DNA from: an uncultured Peptococcaceae bacterium
GTDB lineage: Bacteria > Bacillota > Peptococcia > Peptococcales > Peptococcaceae
Direction: 5' to 3'
Length of the DNA: 61,361 nucleotides
NCBI GenBank assembly: GCA_949743265.1
Contig: CATJSX010000044.1
Coordinates: 1-61,361 of the forward strand
Part shown: piece after piece, positions 44,875-53,768 of the stretch
How the letters are laid out: every line of letters begins with the position of its first letter
How positions within the stretch are numbered: position 1 is the first letter of the stretch
Made by a program: the position numbers and the translations under genes
Notes under the pieces: model-generated
What the model was told of the DNA's origin: nothing
What the model saw: the letters and a program-made list of their open reading frames with translations, nothing else
Databases searched by the model: none

Positions 44875-44913
44875 TCACATTCTGCTCACAAATTTTGGTT
44901 ACTATGATATAAT
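44875..44913 (+). promoter_or_regulatory. Promoter of the two-component system with 11-bp-spaced TCACA repeats
   Basis: TGATATAAT (44905-44913) is an extended -10. CTCACA occurs at 44874 and 44885, 11 bp apart, the second in the -35 position. This suggests activation by an OmpR/PhoB-type regulator, perhaps the gene's own product. Confidence 0.5.
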
Positions 44914-44943
44914 AGAAAAAATCTTTTGAGGAGGTTTTCTGCT

Positions 44944-45621
44944 ATGAATGATGTTTTACTTGTTGAAGATGAAGCCAATTTGCGGCGCATTATCACCAAC
45001 TATTTGAAAAAAAATCAATTCCATGTCACTGAAGCGGCTGACGGCCAAGAAGCGCTGGATCTCTTCGTTGACGGGGCGTTTAATCTGGTCATTCTTGATT
45101 TAATGCTGCCCAAAGTCAATGGCTATGACGTTTGCCTGACCATTCGCCGTTCATCCAAAGTTCCTATTGTTATTTTAACAGCTAAAGACAGTGAACTTGA
45201 TGAATTAAAGGGCTTTAACTGTGGCGCTGACGAATATATTTCTAAACCCTTCAGTCCTGATATTCTTATCGCCCGTATTAAGTCTTTACTCAAACGCAGC
45301 GATATGTTGCTATCCGATACTATTACCATAGGCAATTTTGTTCTGGATAATCGTCAACGCATCGTTTCAATTGATGGTAAGCGCATTGTTTTAACACCAA
45401 AAGAATTTGATTTGATCTATTATTTGGTCAACAATCGCAACATTGCTTTGAGCCGTGAACAAATTTTGGATGCTGTTTGGGGCATGGATTATTACGGCGA
45501 TGTCCGCACCGTTGATACTCATATCAAATGTATTCGTGCCAAATTAGGTGATTTTGGACAGTCTATTCACACCCTCCGCAAATTTGGTTACAAATTAGTC
45601 GCAGAAAAGGAGCCTTTATGA
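44944..45621 (+). CDS. OmpR/PhoB-family response regulator
   Basis: DNA-binding regulator. The receiver domain has acidic residues Glu8-Asp9, phosphoacceptor Asp52 (VILDLMLPK), Thr79 and Lys101 (SKPFSP); the winged-helix effector domain ends TVDTHIKCIRAKLGD and LRKFGYKLV. From ATG 44944 (GAGGAGG 9 nt upstream) it is 225 residues. It overlaps the histidine kinase gene by ATGA. The input signal is not known. Confidence 0.95.
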   Translation: MNDVLLVEDEANLRRIITNYLKKNQFHVTEAADGQEALDLFVDGAFNLVILDLMLPKVNGYDVCLTIRRSSKVPIVILTAKDSELDELKGFNCGADEYISKPFSPDILIARIKSLLKRSDMLLSDTITIGNFVLDNRQRIVSIDGKRIVLTPKEFDLIYYLVNNRNIALSREQILDAVWGMDYYGDVRTVDTHIKCIRAKLGDFGQSIHTLRKFGYKLVAEKEPL

Positions 45622-47171
45622 AACCGAAATTAACTCATATCCGCTATCGTTTTTTTATGGTAATTGCGTTCATTTTGCTCTTCAACATTTTGGTCACGTT
45701 GATTTTCGGCAGCACTTTAATGGAAAAATTCTATATAAACAATAAAGAAAATGAGCTTCGCAACGCTTCCCGCTCCATTGCTGCCCATATTGAAGCGGGT
45801 ACTTTTAATTTAGATAATAACGACGAATTAAATAATGCCATTTGGGAAGCCGAACAAAAAAATATTACGGTTTTGCTGTTTACTTTAAAAGGACAAACCG
45901 CTTTCGTTAGCTATTATTCTCGAGGCAACCATCAACCAGAAAAAATGAAAGCTCGTTTTACGGCAGAAGATAACAAAGCCGAAGAATTTACTACGGTCAA
46001 TCCTTTTTATCAGCGCAATTTAGAAGATATGATGCGCCAAGCTCAACGCCGTGACGTCTTTGATCTGGCTTCTTTGCCGCTTTTTGTCGAAGAAAACATA
46101 CCGTTTCCTATGTTGACGTTCTATGAAACGTTAGGAGAAAACCGTTATCTTTTCTTGAGCACACCGAGAGAGCCCATTGCCATGACTGCTAAATTAGGCG
46201 TACAATATAATCTATATATTTCACTAGCGACCTTTATACTTGCTGCCATTTTAACATTTTTCGTAACCAAACGTTTTACACAGCCTATCGCCGATATTGA
46301 TGCAGCGGCTCAGCGTATCAGTCAAATGGATTTTTCTCAACAAGTCGAAATCAAAACAGGAGATGAATTGGAGGAACTTTCCATCAGTATCAATCTCATG
46401 GCAGAAAAACTCAAAGCCTACATTGAACAACTGGAACTCAATCAAGAATTATTAGCCAAAGATTTAGCGCGTGAAGCTAAGACAAATCAATTTCGTCGTC
46501 AATTTATCACCAATGTATCTCATGATTTTAAGACACCTTTAGCGTTAATTCAAGCCTATACGGAAGCATTAAGTGATGATTCTTTGACTGAAGAAGAACA
46601 AAAGGAATATCGGCAAATTATTTTGAAAGAAAATCAACGAATGAACACACTGGTCACTCAACTGCTTCAGCTTTCCAAGCTGGAAGGCGGCGTTATCACA
46701 CTGGAAAAATCCATCATCGTTTTGGAAGAAATGATACGTGAAATGGTCCACCATAACCAATTAGCGATCAAAGAAAAAGAACTTTCGGTTGTTATTTTAC
46801 CTACAGAGGATCATTTTGCATTAGGCGATTACCATCGTATTATGCAAGTAATGGTCAATTTATTGGAAAATGCTATCAAATATACACCGCCTAAAGGCAA
46901 AATTATTTGGGACGTGCAGCTGGCGGCAAACCAACGTTATCGCATCACCATAACCAATACCACCGAACAATTGAGCGAAGACGAATTAGACAACATTTTC
47001 GTCAGTTTTTATCGTAAAGATTCCGCGCGTTATAATGACGGTAAAAGTTTCGGCTTGGGATTAGCTATTATCAAAGCTATTATGAATCTTCATCAAGAAG
47101 ATTGCGGCGCGCAAAATACTACTGACGGCGTACAATTTTACTTTGAACTCCCTGCTGTTACGGATCTTTAA
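45618..47171 (+). CDS. Sensor histidine kinase (HAMP-HisKA-HATPase)
   Basis: Membrane kinase partner of the response regulator. Two membrane segments (about 10-32 and 193-213) enclose an extracytoplasmic sensor domain; a HAMP linker (near 216-268) follows. The phosphoacceptor histidine is in FITNVSHDFKTPLALI near residue 300, the N box is QVMVNLLENAIKYTPP, and the G2 box is SFGLGLAIIK. The usual Asp-Gly of the G1 box is replaced by a Thr-Asn-Thr stretch. 517 residues. A convergent yqgF gene follows. Confidence 0.94.
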   Translation: MKPKLTHIRYRFFMVIAFILLFNILVTLIFGSTLMEKFYINNKENELRNASRSIAAHIEAGTFNLDNNDELNNAIWEAEQKNITVLLFTLKGQTAFVSYYSRGNHQPEKMKARFTAEDNKAEEFTTVNPFYQRNLEDMMRQAQRRDVFDLASLPLFVEENIPFPMLTFYETLGENRYLFLSTPREPIAMTAKLGVQYNLYISLATFILAAILTFFVTKRFTQPIADIDAAAQRISQMDFSQQVEIKTGDELEELSISINLMAEKLKAYIEQLELNQELLAKDLAREAKTNQFRRQFITNVSHDFKTPLALIQAYTEALSDDSLTEEEQKEYRQIILKENQRMNTLVTQLLQLSKLEGGVITLEKSIIVLEEMIREMVHHNQLAIKEKELSVVILPTEDHFALGDYHRIMQVMVNLLENAIKYTPPKGKIIWDVQLAANQRYRITITNTTEQLSEDELDNIFVSFYRKDSARYNDGKSFGLGLAIIKAIMNLHQEDCGAQNTTDGVQFYFELPAVTDL

Positions 47172-47287
47172 AGCACATATTTGTTTAAATCCAGAAAAAA
47201 CAACTTAACATTTGGAGTCGCTTTATTTAGACGTGTCTCAAAATGGCAATCTTGTCTTAACCAACAGAAAATGATTCATTCTATTTT

Positions 47288-47704
47288 TCAGACACGTCCT
47301 AATCGCTCCAGATAACTCTGGAGAATAATTACAGCCGCCATTTTATCAATGACTTTACGACGTTTTTTGCGAGATACGTCAGCTTCCAACAATGCCCGCT
47401 CCGCGCTTACTGTCGTCAGCCGTTCATCAACATAAACCACATCAATAGCGATTTTATCTAATAACGCCTCGGTAAATTGCTGGACTTCTTCAGCTTTAAA
47501 GCCTATAGAGCCGTCCATATTTTTAGGCAATCCTACTACTAATTCACTGACATCATATTCTGTTATTAAATGCGCCAAATGAGCCACATCTTCTGTTAGT
47601 GTAGTACGAACATAAGTTTTCAAACCTTGCGCCGTAATTTTTAACGGATCGCTTAACGCCACACCTATACGTTTTTCACCGACATCTAAAGCCATAATTC
47701 GCAT
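47288..47704 (-). CDS. yqgF: YqgF/RuvX pre-16S rRNA processing nuclease
   Basis: RNase H-fold protein, first called a putative Holliday junction resolvase and now linked to 16S rRNA 5' maturation. The catalytic Asp7 lies in MRIMALDVGEKRIGVALSDP; GLPKNMDGSIG and VDERLTTVSAERALLEADVSRKKRR supply the other conserved blocks. 138 residues is typical. It ends the alaS-ireB-yqgF unit, but a large inverted repeat separates it from ireB. Confidence 0.95.
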   Translation of the reverse strand: MRIMALDVGEKRIGVALSDPLKITAQGLKTYVRTTLTEDVAHLAHLITEYDVSELVVGLPKNMDGSIGFKAEEVQQFTEALLDKIAIDVVYVDERLTTVSAERALLEADVSRKKRRKVIDKMAAVIILQSYLERLGRV

Positions 47705-47745
47705 GTGCTCTCTCCTTATTTAAAAAATTTTACCAACAACAATTT

Positions 47746-47853
47746 CAGGTTGGCAATAAAAGCACCTTTCTGTCTGACAAACCAAATAGGAATCGCTCTT
47801 GCTCCTCTTAGTATGGGTTTGTGCTTCGAATTGCAACTTTTATTGCCAACCTG
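47746..47853. repeat. 17-bp inverted repeat / structured element between ireB and yqgF
   Basis: CAGGTTGGCAATAAAAG (47746-47762) and its exact complement (47837-47853) enclose 74 nt; ACAAACC/GGTTTGT pair again inside. No T run follows on the minus strand, so it is not a simple terminator. It could be a structured RNA within the operon or a small transposon relic. Confidence 0.7.
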
Positions 47854-47907
47854 ATCGTATTTTTTCTTATGTTTACAGACTCAAGCTATTTATCCGCCAT
47901 TACTTTT

Positions 47908-48165
47908 TCATTCTTTCTTGAGATAGCTGGTAACCAATTCTTCCATCAATTCATCCCGCTCAATCTTGCGGATAAGATTGCGCGCATTAAGATGGCTAGT
48001 AATATACGCTGGATCGCCGGAAATCAAATATCCAACGATTTGGTTAATCGGATTATATCCTTTTGCTAACAGCGCCTGATAAACTGTCTGCAATATTTCT
48101 TGCGGAGATTCCGCTTCTTTGGACGCGTGCTGAAAATACATTGTATCATCTAATTCAATCGACAT
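47908..48165 (-). CDS. ireB: IreB-family (UPF0297) regulatory phosphoprotein
   Basis: Small protein that in enterococci is a substrate of the IreK Ser/Thr kinase and lowers cephalosporin tolerance. The sequence opens [19 protein letters not shown] and includes [23 protein letters not shown], which is highly characteristic. 85 residues is normal. The order alaS-ireB-yqgF is conserved across Bacillota. GAGGGTG precedes the ATG. Confidence 0.93.
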   Translation of the reverse strand: MSIELDDTMYFQHASKEAESPQEILQTVYQALLAKGYNPINQIVGYLISGDPAYITSHLNARNLIRKIERDELMEELVTSYLKKE

Positions 48166-48217
48166 GTAAACACACCCTCTTTTTCATTGAAACCTACTTT
48201 TTGCGCTAAAAATTCCT

Positions 48218-50872
48218 CTACTTCACAGCATTTGCGATAAGATGTTCTACTAAAGCTAACGCATCTGACAATTTATCGTAATTTTTACCACCAGCTTGCG
48301 CCATATCAGGCCGCCCGCCGCCGCCGCCGCCAGTAATTTTAGCAACTTCTTTAATGATATTACCGGCATGAAGTCCACTCTTCGCTAAATCCTTAGTAAT
48401 AGCGGCTACTAAATTGACGCCGTCTTCGCTTTTAGTTCCCAAAACCACGACGCCGCTTTGTAATTTTTCTCTAAACAAATCAGCCATATCTCGCAAATTA
48501 TTCATATCGCTTGCCACTACTTCACACGCCAAGACGTTAACACCGTTAATTTTTTTAGTACCTTTCAGTAATTCATCAACCTGCCCTTTAGAAGATTGAC
48601 TTTTTAACTGTGACAATTCTTTTTCTGTTTCTTTCAGTTGATTTTGCAGCTGTTCAATACGGCTTAAAATATCTTTTTCGTTAGTCTTTAACGTTTTGGC
48701 GACTTGATGTAACTGCTGTTCTTTGGTCACATAATGTTCATAAGCAGCTAAGCCAGTTACAGCTTCTATTCTTCTAACACCCGAAGCAACCGCACCTTCG
48801 CTCAAAATTTTAAAGCTGCCAATTTGGCTGACATTTTTGAGATGTGTTCCTCCGCACAATTCTCTACTAAAATCTCCTGCTTGTACACACCGCACAATAT
48901 GACCATACTTTTCACCAAATAAAGCGGTAAAACCAAGTTTTTTTGCTTCCTCCAAATCCGTTTCAAAAACAACCACATCGTAGCTTTTTAACACTTCTTC
49001 ATTGACCCTTTTTTCGATCAAAGATAATTCTTCTGCGCTAACAGCAGTAAAGTGAGAAAAATCAAAACGCAAGCGGTGATAATCCACTGACGAACCGGCT
49101 TGATTGACATGTTCTCCTAACACTTCTTTCAAAACTTTATGCAGCAAATGCGTAGCCGTATGGTTGCGAGCTGCTGCCTGCCGTCGCTCAGCATCAACTG
49201 TGCATGTCACTATTTCGTCTATCTGAACTTCACCATAAACTTTACCTTGATGGATATACTTACCATCAGGCATCTTTCGCGTATTTTCTACCTCAATATA
49301 GCCAGCAGCACCTCTTAAAATACCGCTGTCCCCTGCCTGTCCACCGCTTTCAGCGTAAAAGGGCGTTATGGGTACAACAACATAAACTTCTTGCCCTTCT
49401 TCCGCTTTGGTTACTTTATTACCATCAACTATCATCCCTGTTAAAGTCGTTTGAGTCGTTAATTGCTCATAACCTACAAATTCCGTTTTAGGCAAATCAC
49501 CCAGTTGTTCGGTAACAGTAAGTGCCAAATCCCAAGCCGTTACTTTCTGCTTAGACATTCTCGACTGCTCTCGCTGATTCTTCATTGCCGCTTCAAAACC
49601 AGCGCTATCAACAGTCATGCCTGCTTCTTCAGCCATATCTTGAGTTAAGTCAATAGGAAAACCATATGTGTCATAGAAAGTAAACGCTGTTACACCGTCA
49701 ATCTCTGTTTTGCCTTCTTTTTTCAAACGATCAATAGCATCGTTAACAATATGGATGCCATCAGTCAAGGTCAGCTGAAAGCGTTCTTCTTCAGCTTTGA
49801 TAGCTCGTTCAATCATTGGCAACTTTTCGCTGATTTCTGGATAATCTTCACCCATCAAATCAGCTACCACCGCACTAAATTGATACAAAAACGGACCTTC
49901 TAGCCCTAATGATTTGCCAAAGCGCACAGCACGACGCAAAATCCGTCTTAAAACGTATCCTCTTCCTTCATTACTAGGCAAAACTCCATCACTAATTAAA
50001 AATGTACAAGAACGGGCATGATCGGCAATAACGCGAAAAGGAAAACCGCGGTGATCGCTATAATAAGTAAGCCCTGTCATTTCTTCTACTTTATTGATCA
50101 GTGGTTTAATCAAATCCGTATCATAATTACTGTCAACGTTTTGTACAACAGACGTAATGCGTTCCAATCCCATACCAGTATCAATACTCGGTCTGGGCAG
50201 CGGCGTCAAAACGCCGTTTTCATCACGATTATACTGCATAAATACTAAATTCCAAATTTCTAGCCATCGATCACAATCACAAACGCCCAAAGCGCAACCG
50301 TCAGGATGATCGCATTTTTTGTCCTCTCCGCGATCGATATGGATCTCGCTGCAAGGTCCACAAGGTCCTGTTTCTCCCATTTGCCAAAAATTATCTTTTT
50401 TACCCAAACGTAAAATTCGCTCTGGCGGTACCGGTGTTAATTTCCGCCACAACTCATAGGCTTCATCATCATCTTGATAAATTGTTATATACAATTTTTC
50501 TTCTGGCAAACCAATTTCCTTGGTTAGAAACGTCCACGCAAAATCAATAGCATCGCGTTTAAAATAATCACCAAAAGAAAAATTGCCCAGCATTTCAAAG
50601 AACGTATGATGCCGCGCTGTTCTGCCTACCGTATCCAAATCATTATGCTTGCCGCCAGCACGCACACATTTCTGTGATGTCGTGGCGCGAGTATAATTCC
50701 GTTTCTCCAAGCCGAGAAACACATCTTTAAACTGATTCATTCCTGCATTAGAAAATAATAACGTCGGATCGTTATAAGGGACTAATGATGAACTTGCCAC
50801 ATGAGTGTGCCCTTTTTCTTCAAAAAATTTGATAAACTTTTGCCGAATCTCTTTGCCTGTTAATACTTGCAT
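48218..50872 (-). CDS. alaS: Alanine--tRNA ligase
   Basis: Class II synthetase charging tRNA-Ala. The catalytic domain shows VRAGGKHNDLDTVGRTARHHTFFEMLGNFSFG; the editing domain holds HTATHLLHKVL and CGGTHLKN; a coiled coil and a DHHA1 domain (GGGGGGRPDMAQAGG) finish the chain. From ATG 50872 (AAAGGGG, 7 nt) it has 884 residues; the ATG 18 nt upstream overlaps the ribosome binding site. Its promoter is at 50950-50978 and no T-box is seen. Confidence 0.97.
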   Translation of the reverse strand: MQVLTGKEIRQKFIKFFEEKGHTHVASSSLVPYNDPTLLFSNAGMNQFKDVFLGLEKRNYTRATTSQKCVRAGGKHNDLDTVGRTARHHTFFEMLGNFSFGDYFKRDAIDFAWTFLTKEIGLPEEKLYITIYQDDDEAYELWRKLTPVPPERILRLGKKDNFWQMGETGPCGPCSEIHIDRGEDKKCDHPDGCALGVCDCDRWLEIWNLVFMQYNRDENGVLTPLPRPSIDTGMGLERITSVVQNVDSNYDTDLIKPLINKVEEMTGLTYYSDHRGFPFRVIADHARSCTFLISDGVLPSNEGRGYVLRRILRRAVRFGKSLGLEGPFLYQFSAVVADLMGEDYPEISEKLPMIERAIKAEEERFQLTLTDGIHIVNDAIDRLKKEGKTEIDGVTAFTFYDTYGFPIDLTQDMAEEAGMTVDSAGFEAAMKNQREQSRMSKQKVTAWDLALTVTEQLGDLPKTEFVGYEQLTTQTTLTGMIVDGNKVTKAEEGQEVYVVVPITPFYAESGGQAGDSGILRGAAGYIEVENTRKMPDGKYIHQGKVYGEVQIDEIVTCTVDAERRQAAARNHTATHLLHKVLKEVLGEHVNQAGSSVDYHRLRFDFSHFTAVSAEELSLIEKRVNEEVLKSYDVVVFETDLEEAKKLGFTALFGEKYGHIVRCVQAGDFSRELCGGTHLKNVSQIGSFKILSEGAVASGVRRIEAVTGLAAYEHYVTKEQQLHQVAKTLKTNEKDILSRIEQLQNQLKETEKELSQLKSQSSKGQVDELLKGTKKINGVNVLACEVVASDMNNLRDMADLFREKLQSGVVVLGTKSEDGVNLVAAITKDLAKSGLHAGNIIKEVAKITGGGGGGRPDMAQAGGKNYDKLSDALALVEHLIANAVK

Positions 50873-50949
50873 GATTAAGCCCCTTTCCATAGCTTCTTAT
50901 CTTTTATCGACGCTTGACCGCTTCCATCGCCAAATTCTATATTCATTTT

Positions 50950-50978
50950 ATTATACAAAGTCAACATTTCCTTGTCAA
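50950..50978 (-). promoter_or_regulatory. Promoter of alaS
   Basis: On the minus strand, consensus TTGACA (50973-50978), 17 bp, consensus TATAAT (50950-50955). Confidence 0.85.
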
Positions 50979-51085
50979 ATATGAAAAGTTATTTTTCACC
51001 AAACAAATAGTAGCAGTGAAACCAAAGAAAAAAAATATGCTAAAACAACTGAACTCTATAAACTATCAATCGCTAAATCAATAGT

Positions 51086-51274
51086 TTAAAAAAGCGCAGC
51101 CGTCGTGAATAGTATCTCATACTTTCGAAACTTGCTAACGCTCAATCTGCTTAAGCGCTTTAAAAACATTTCTGGAGTGATTTTTTCTGTCGACTGTTTC
51201 TTTCGCCAAAGCGATAAGGCATACCGAAAAATAGTTTCATAGTATTTTTTATAAATTTTTTCAAATGCTTCCAC
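51086..51274 (-). pseudogene. Truncated ECF sigma factor remnant
   Basis: The 62-codon frame reads FEKIYKKYYETIFRYALSLW, then STEKITPEMFLKRLSRL, which matches region 2 of extracytoplasmic-function sigma factors (YxxIxRYALSL... EDITQETFLKAL). Regions 3 and 4 are missing and the rest of the frame is unlike a sigma factor. The ribosome binding site is poor. It lies between rny and alaS with no anti-sigma gene. Confidence 0.5.
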
Positions 51275-51374
51275 ACAAACACTTTCTTTTGAATAATAAT
51301 TTTATCTTTCCTCTAACTGTGTGATTTCCAACATGCCAAAATGTTGCAAAATCCACCCAGCATTATTTATCGTC

Positions 51375-51415
51375 AATAAAAATACGCCCCGATCAATTGC
51401 TGATCAGAGCGTATT
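51375..51415 (-). terminator. Terminator of rny
   Basis: On the minus strand, AATACGC / GCGTATT enclosing GATCA/TGATC, followed by TTTTTATTG, about 55 nt after the stop codon. Confidence 0.75.
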
Positions 51416-51469
51416 ATCACGTTAATAAAACAATCAAAAAACTGCCTTACGCATTCTATATGGAATTTT

Positions 51470-53005
51470 CTATTTCGCATAATCCACCGCTCTAGTTTCC
51501 CGAACGACAACAACTTTAATCTGTCCCGGATATTCCAATTCTTTCTCAATGCGCTTGACAATATCACGACTCATTTTCACTGAAGCAGCATCATCAATTT
51601 TGTCTGGTTTGACAATAATCCTGATCTCTCTGCCGGCTTGAATAGCGAAAGATTTTTCGACGCCTTCAAATTCGTTGGCGATTTCTTCCAGTTTCGTTAA
51701 ACGTTTTAAATAAGATTCCAGTGTTTCTCTTCTAGCGCCTGGTCTAGCGGCTGATACGGCATCGGCAGCGGCAACCAAAACGGCTTCAATAGTAAGCGGT
51801 TCCACATCACCATGATGCGCTTCTATAGCATTGACAACATCTTTAGATTCACGATAACGTTTTGCCAGTTCAGCGCCAATCGTAACATGAGGACCTTCTA
51901 CTTCATGATCTACTGCTTTACCCAAATCATGCAATAAGCCGGCGCGTTTGGCTAACTGAACGTCGACACCCAATTCAGCAGCCATCATGCCTGCTAAATG
52001 AGCAACTTCAACAGCGTGTTTTAAAACGTTTTGTCCATAACTGGTGCGATATTTTAAACGTCCCAATAACTTAATCAATTCTGGATGCAAACCGTGTACA
52101 CCAGTATCAAAAGTCGCCTGTTCGCCTTCTTCTCGAATTTTGATTTCAATCTCTTTCTGTGCTTTTTCAACCATTTCTTCGATTCTCGCCGGATGAATAC
52201 GACCGTCAATGATCAATTTTTCTAACGCTACGCGGGCAACTTCTCTCCTAATGGGATCAAAACCGGATAGAATAACTGCTTCCGGCGTATCGTCAATGAT
52301 CAAATCAATACCCGTAAGGGTTTCCAGCGTACGGATATTACGCCCTTCGCGTCCAATGATGCGCCCTTTCATTTCATCATTAGGCAGCGCAACGACAGAA
52401 ACCGTCGTTTCTGCTACATGATCAGCGGCACAACGTTGAATGGCCAACGAAATGATTTCTCTAGCTCGCTTATCGGCTTGTTCTTTTGCAGACGCTTCAA
52501 TTTCTTTAATCATCATGGCGGTTTCATGCTTGATTTCTTCTTCAACACGACCTAAAAGCAACTCTCTAGCTTCGTCGGAAGTCATATTAGCGAGTCCTTC
52601 CAGTTCGGCCAGTTGTTTATGATAAAGTTCATTGATGTCGTTTTTAATAGTTTCTATTTCCTGTTCGTTCTTTTGCAGATGTTCTTCTTTACGTTCCAAA
52701 GCTTCCGATTTGCGCTCTAAAGATTCTTCCTTTTGTACTAAGCGTTTTTCTGTCTTTTGCAACTCACTGCGTTGCTCTTTGGCTTCTTTTTCCGCTTCGG
52801 TACGAATTTTATGAGCTTCGTCTTTGGCTTCCAGAATCGCTTCTTTTTTGATGGCTTCCGTATTTTTAGTTGCCGTCTCGATGATCTTTTGCGCCTCCGC
52901 CTCGGCTGATTGGATCTTTGATTCGGCAATAGATTTTCTTAATAAATAACCGGCTAAAATTCCCACGGCTAAAGCAATAATTCCTATTATAATTTTCTCC
53001 AGCAT
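51470..53005 (-). CDS. rny: Ribonuclease Y
   Basis: Membrane-bound endoribonuclease that starts mRNA decay in Bacillota. Residues 3-22 are the membrane anchor, a long charged coiled coil runs to about 180, the KH domain holds [17 protein letters not shown], and the HD domain holds [10 protein letters not shown]. 511 residues is standard. GAAAGGAGG precedes the ATG. Between it and recX lies a transcribed structured region with its own promoter and terminator (53092-53307), which may attenuate rny transcription. Confidence 0.97.
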   Translation of the reverse strand: MLEKIIIGIIALAVGILAGYLLRKSIAESKIQSAEAEAQKIIETATKNTEAIKKEAILEAKDEAHKIRTEAEKEAKEQRSELQKTEKRLVQKEESLERKSEALERKEEHLQKNEQEIETIKNDINELYHKQLAELEGLANMTSDEARELLLGRVEEEIKHETAMMIKEIEASAKEQADKRAREIISLAIQRCAADHVAETTVSVVALPNDEMKGRIIGREGRNIRTLETLTGIDLIIDDTPEAVILSGFDPIRREVARVALEKLIIDGRIHPARIEEMVEKAQKEIEIKIREEGEQATFDTGVHGLHPELIKLLGRLKYRTSYGQNVLKHAVEVAHLAGMMAAELGVDVQLAKRAGLLHDLGKAVDHEVEGPHVTIGAELAKRYRESKDVVNAIEAHHGDVEPLTIEAVLVAAADAVSAARPGARRETLESYLKRLTKLEEIANEFEGVEKSFAIQAGREIRIIVKPDKIDDAASVKMSRDIVKRIEKELEYPGQIKVVVVRETRAVDYAK

Positions 53006-53091
53006 AATCGCCTCCTTTCTTCTGTAAAATAAATGCTAAATTACTCAAACGCTACTCAAAAATCAATCAACGGGGGTCTTTTTCTGTCCAC

Positions 53092-53272
53092 AAAAAAAGC
53101 AAACCGAGAATTTCGGTTTGCTGAAATCGACTATATATAAATACACCATTATGGATGATGACCAAAAACCTTTTCTGCTGCGGCTAGTCTGCACCAATCG
53201 TCATTCACTTATCCAACATTTTATATATAGATTCTGTCACGAACAGAAATAATCTCATTAAACAATTTCCCC
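53092..53272 (-). ncRNA. Candidate structured leader or small RNA upstream of rny
   Basis: Read on the minus strand, about 180 nt run from a strong promoter to a rho-independent terminator. The body folds as an 11-bp stem (53220-53230 with 53131-53141), then GGAT/ATCC and ATGAC/GTCAT helices, enclosing a 37-nt loop. The terminator (AGCAAACCGA / TCGGTTTGCT plus T7, 53092-53122) is 87 nt before the rny start, with no clear promoter between. This matches the layout of a riboswitch or attenuator; a free-standing sRNA or a divergent 6S RNA are alternatives. Confidence 0.55.
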
Positions 53273-53278
53273 TTTATC

Positions 53279-53307
53279 ATTGTATAAATAAAAAATCAAA
53301 CTGTCAA
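53279..53307 (-). promoter_or_regulatory. Promoter of the rny leader/small RNA
   Basis: On the minus strand, TTGACA (53302-53307), 17 bp, TACAAT (53279-53284), in the gap after recX. Confidence 0.8.
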
Positions 53308-53330
53308 GTGGATTGCATGAACTCTTTAAA

Positions 53331-53768
53331 TTATTGATTAGTTTTATCGACTACCGCTTCGATCAAATCATAATCAAATCCCTTATAGGCTAAATGCCGT
53401 TTAATTTTCTCATAAGGTAAATTTTGACTGGCTTTTTTATTCGCTAATTGTTGTGCCAAGGCCAATTCAGTTTCGTATGGATAAAACTGCATTAAAGCTT
53501 CATCAATAATGGCACCATCAATACCTTTCTCTTTCAATTCATTCTTAATCTTGTAACGACCAGTAGGTTTTAAGTTGATGCGGCTATTGATCCACGCCTC
53601 GCAAAATTTCAGTTCGTCTAAATAATGATACTGCTGCAAATAAGCAATCACTTTGTCGATAATATCTCGCTCATACTGTTTTTTTTGCAAGTATTGTCTC
53701 ATTTCCCGTTCGCTGCGCGGTCGAATCAGCAAATATTTCAAGGCTTGTTGTTTCGCTTTTTCCAACAT
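53331..53768 (-). CDS. recX: Regulatory protein RecX
   Basis: Binds RecA filaments and limits their extension. Three-helix RecX repeats are visible: ALKYLLIRPRSEREMRQYLQ, then FCEAWINSRINLKPTGRYKI and ENLPYEKIKRHLAYKGFDYDLI-type sequence. 145 residues is usual. Its ATG overlaps the recA stop by one base (TAATG), so the two are translationally coupled. Confidence 0.92.
   Translation of the reverse strand: MLEKAKQQALKYLLIRPRSEREMRQYLQKKQYERDIIDKVIAYLQQYHYLDELKFCEAWINSRINLKPTGRYKIKNELKEKGIDGAIIDEALMQFYPYETELALAQQLANKKASQNLPYEKIKRHLAYKGFDYDLIEAVVDKTNQ

Noticed and set aside
47230-47298. GACGTGTCT / AGACACGTC repeat spanning the histidine kinase and yqgF ends
   Set aside because: Only 9 bp with a 51-nt loop between convergent genes; could be chance or a weak terminator.
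50873-51085. A T-box before alaS, by analogy with thrS
   Set aside because: No T-box consensus (GGGTGG-type) or terminator lies between the consensus promoter and the start codon.
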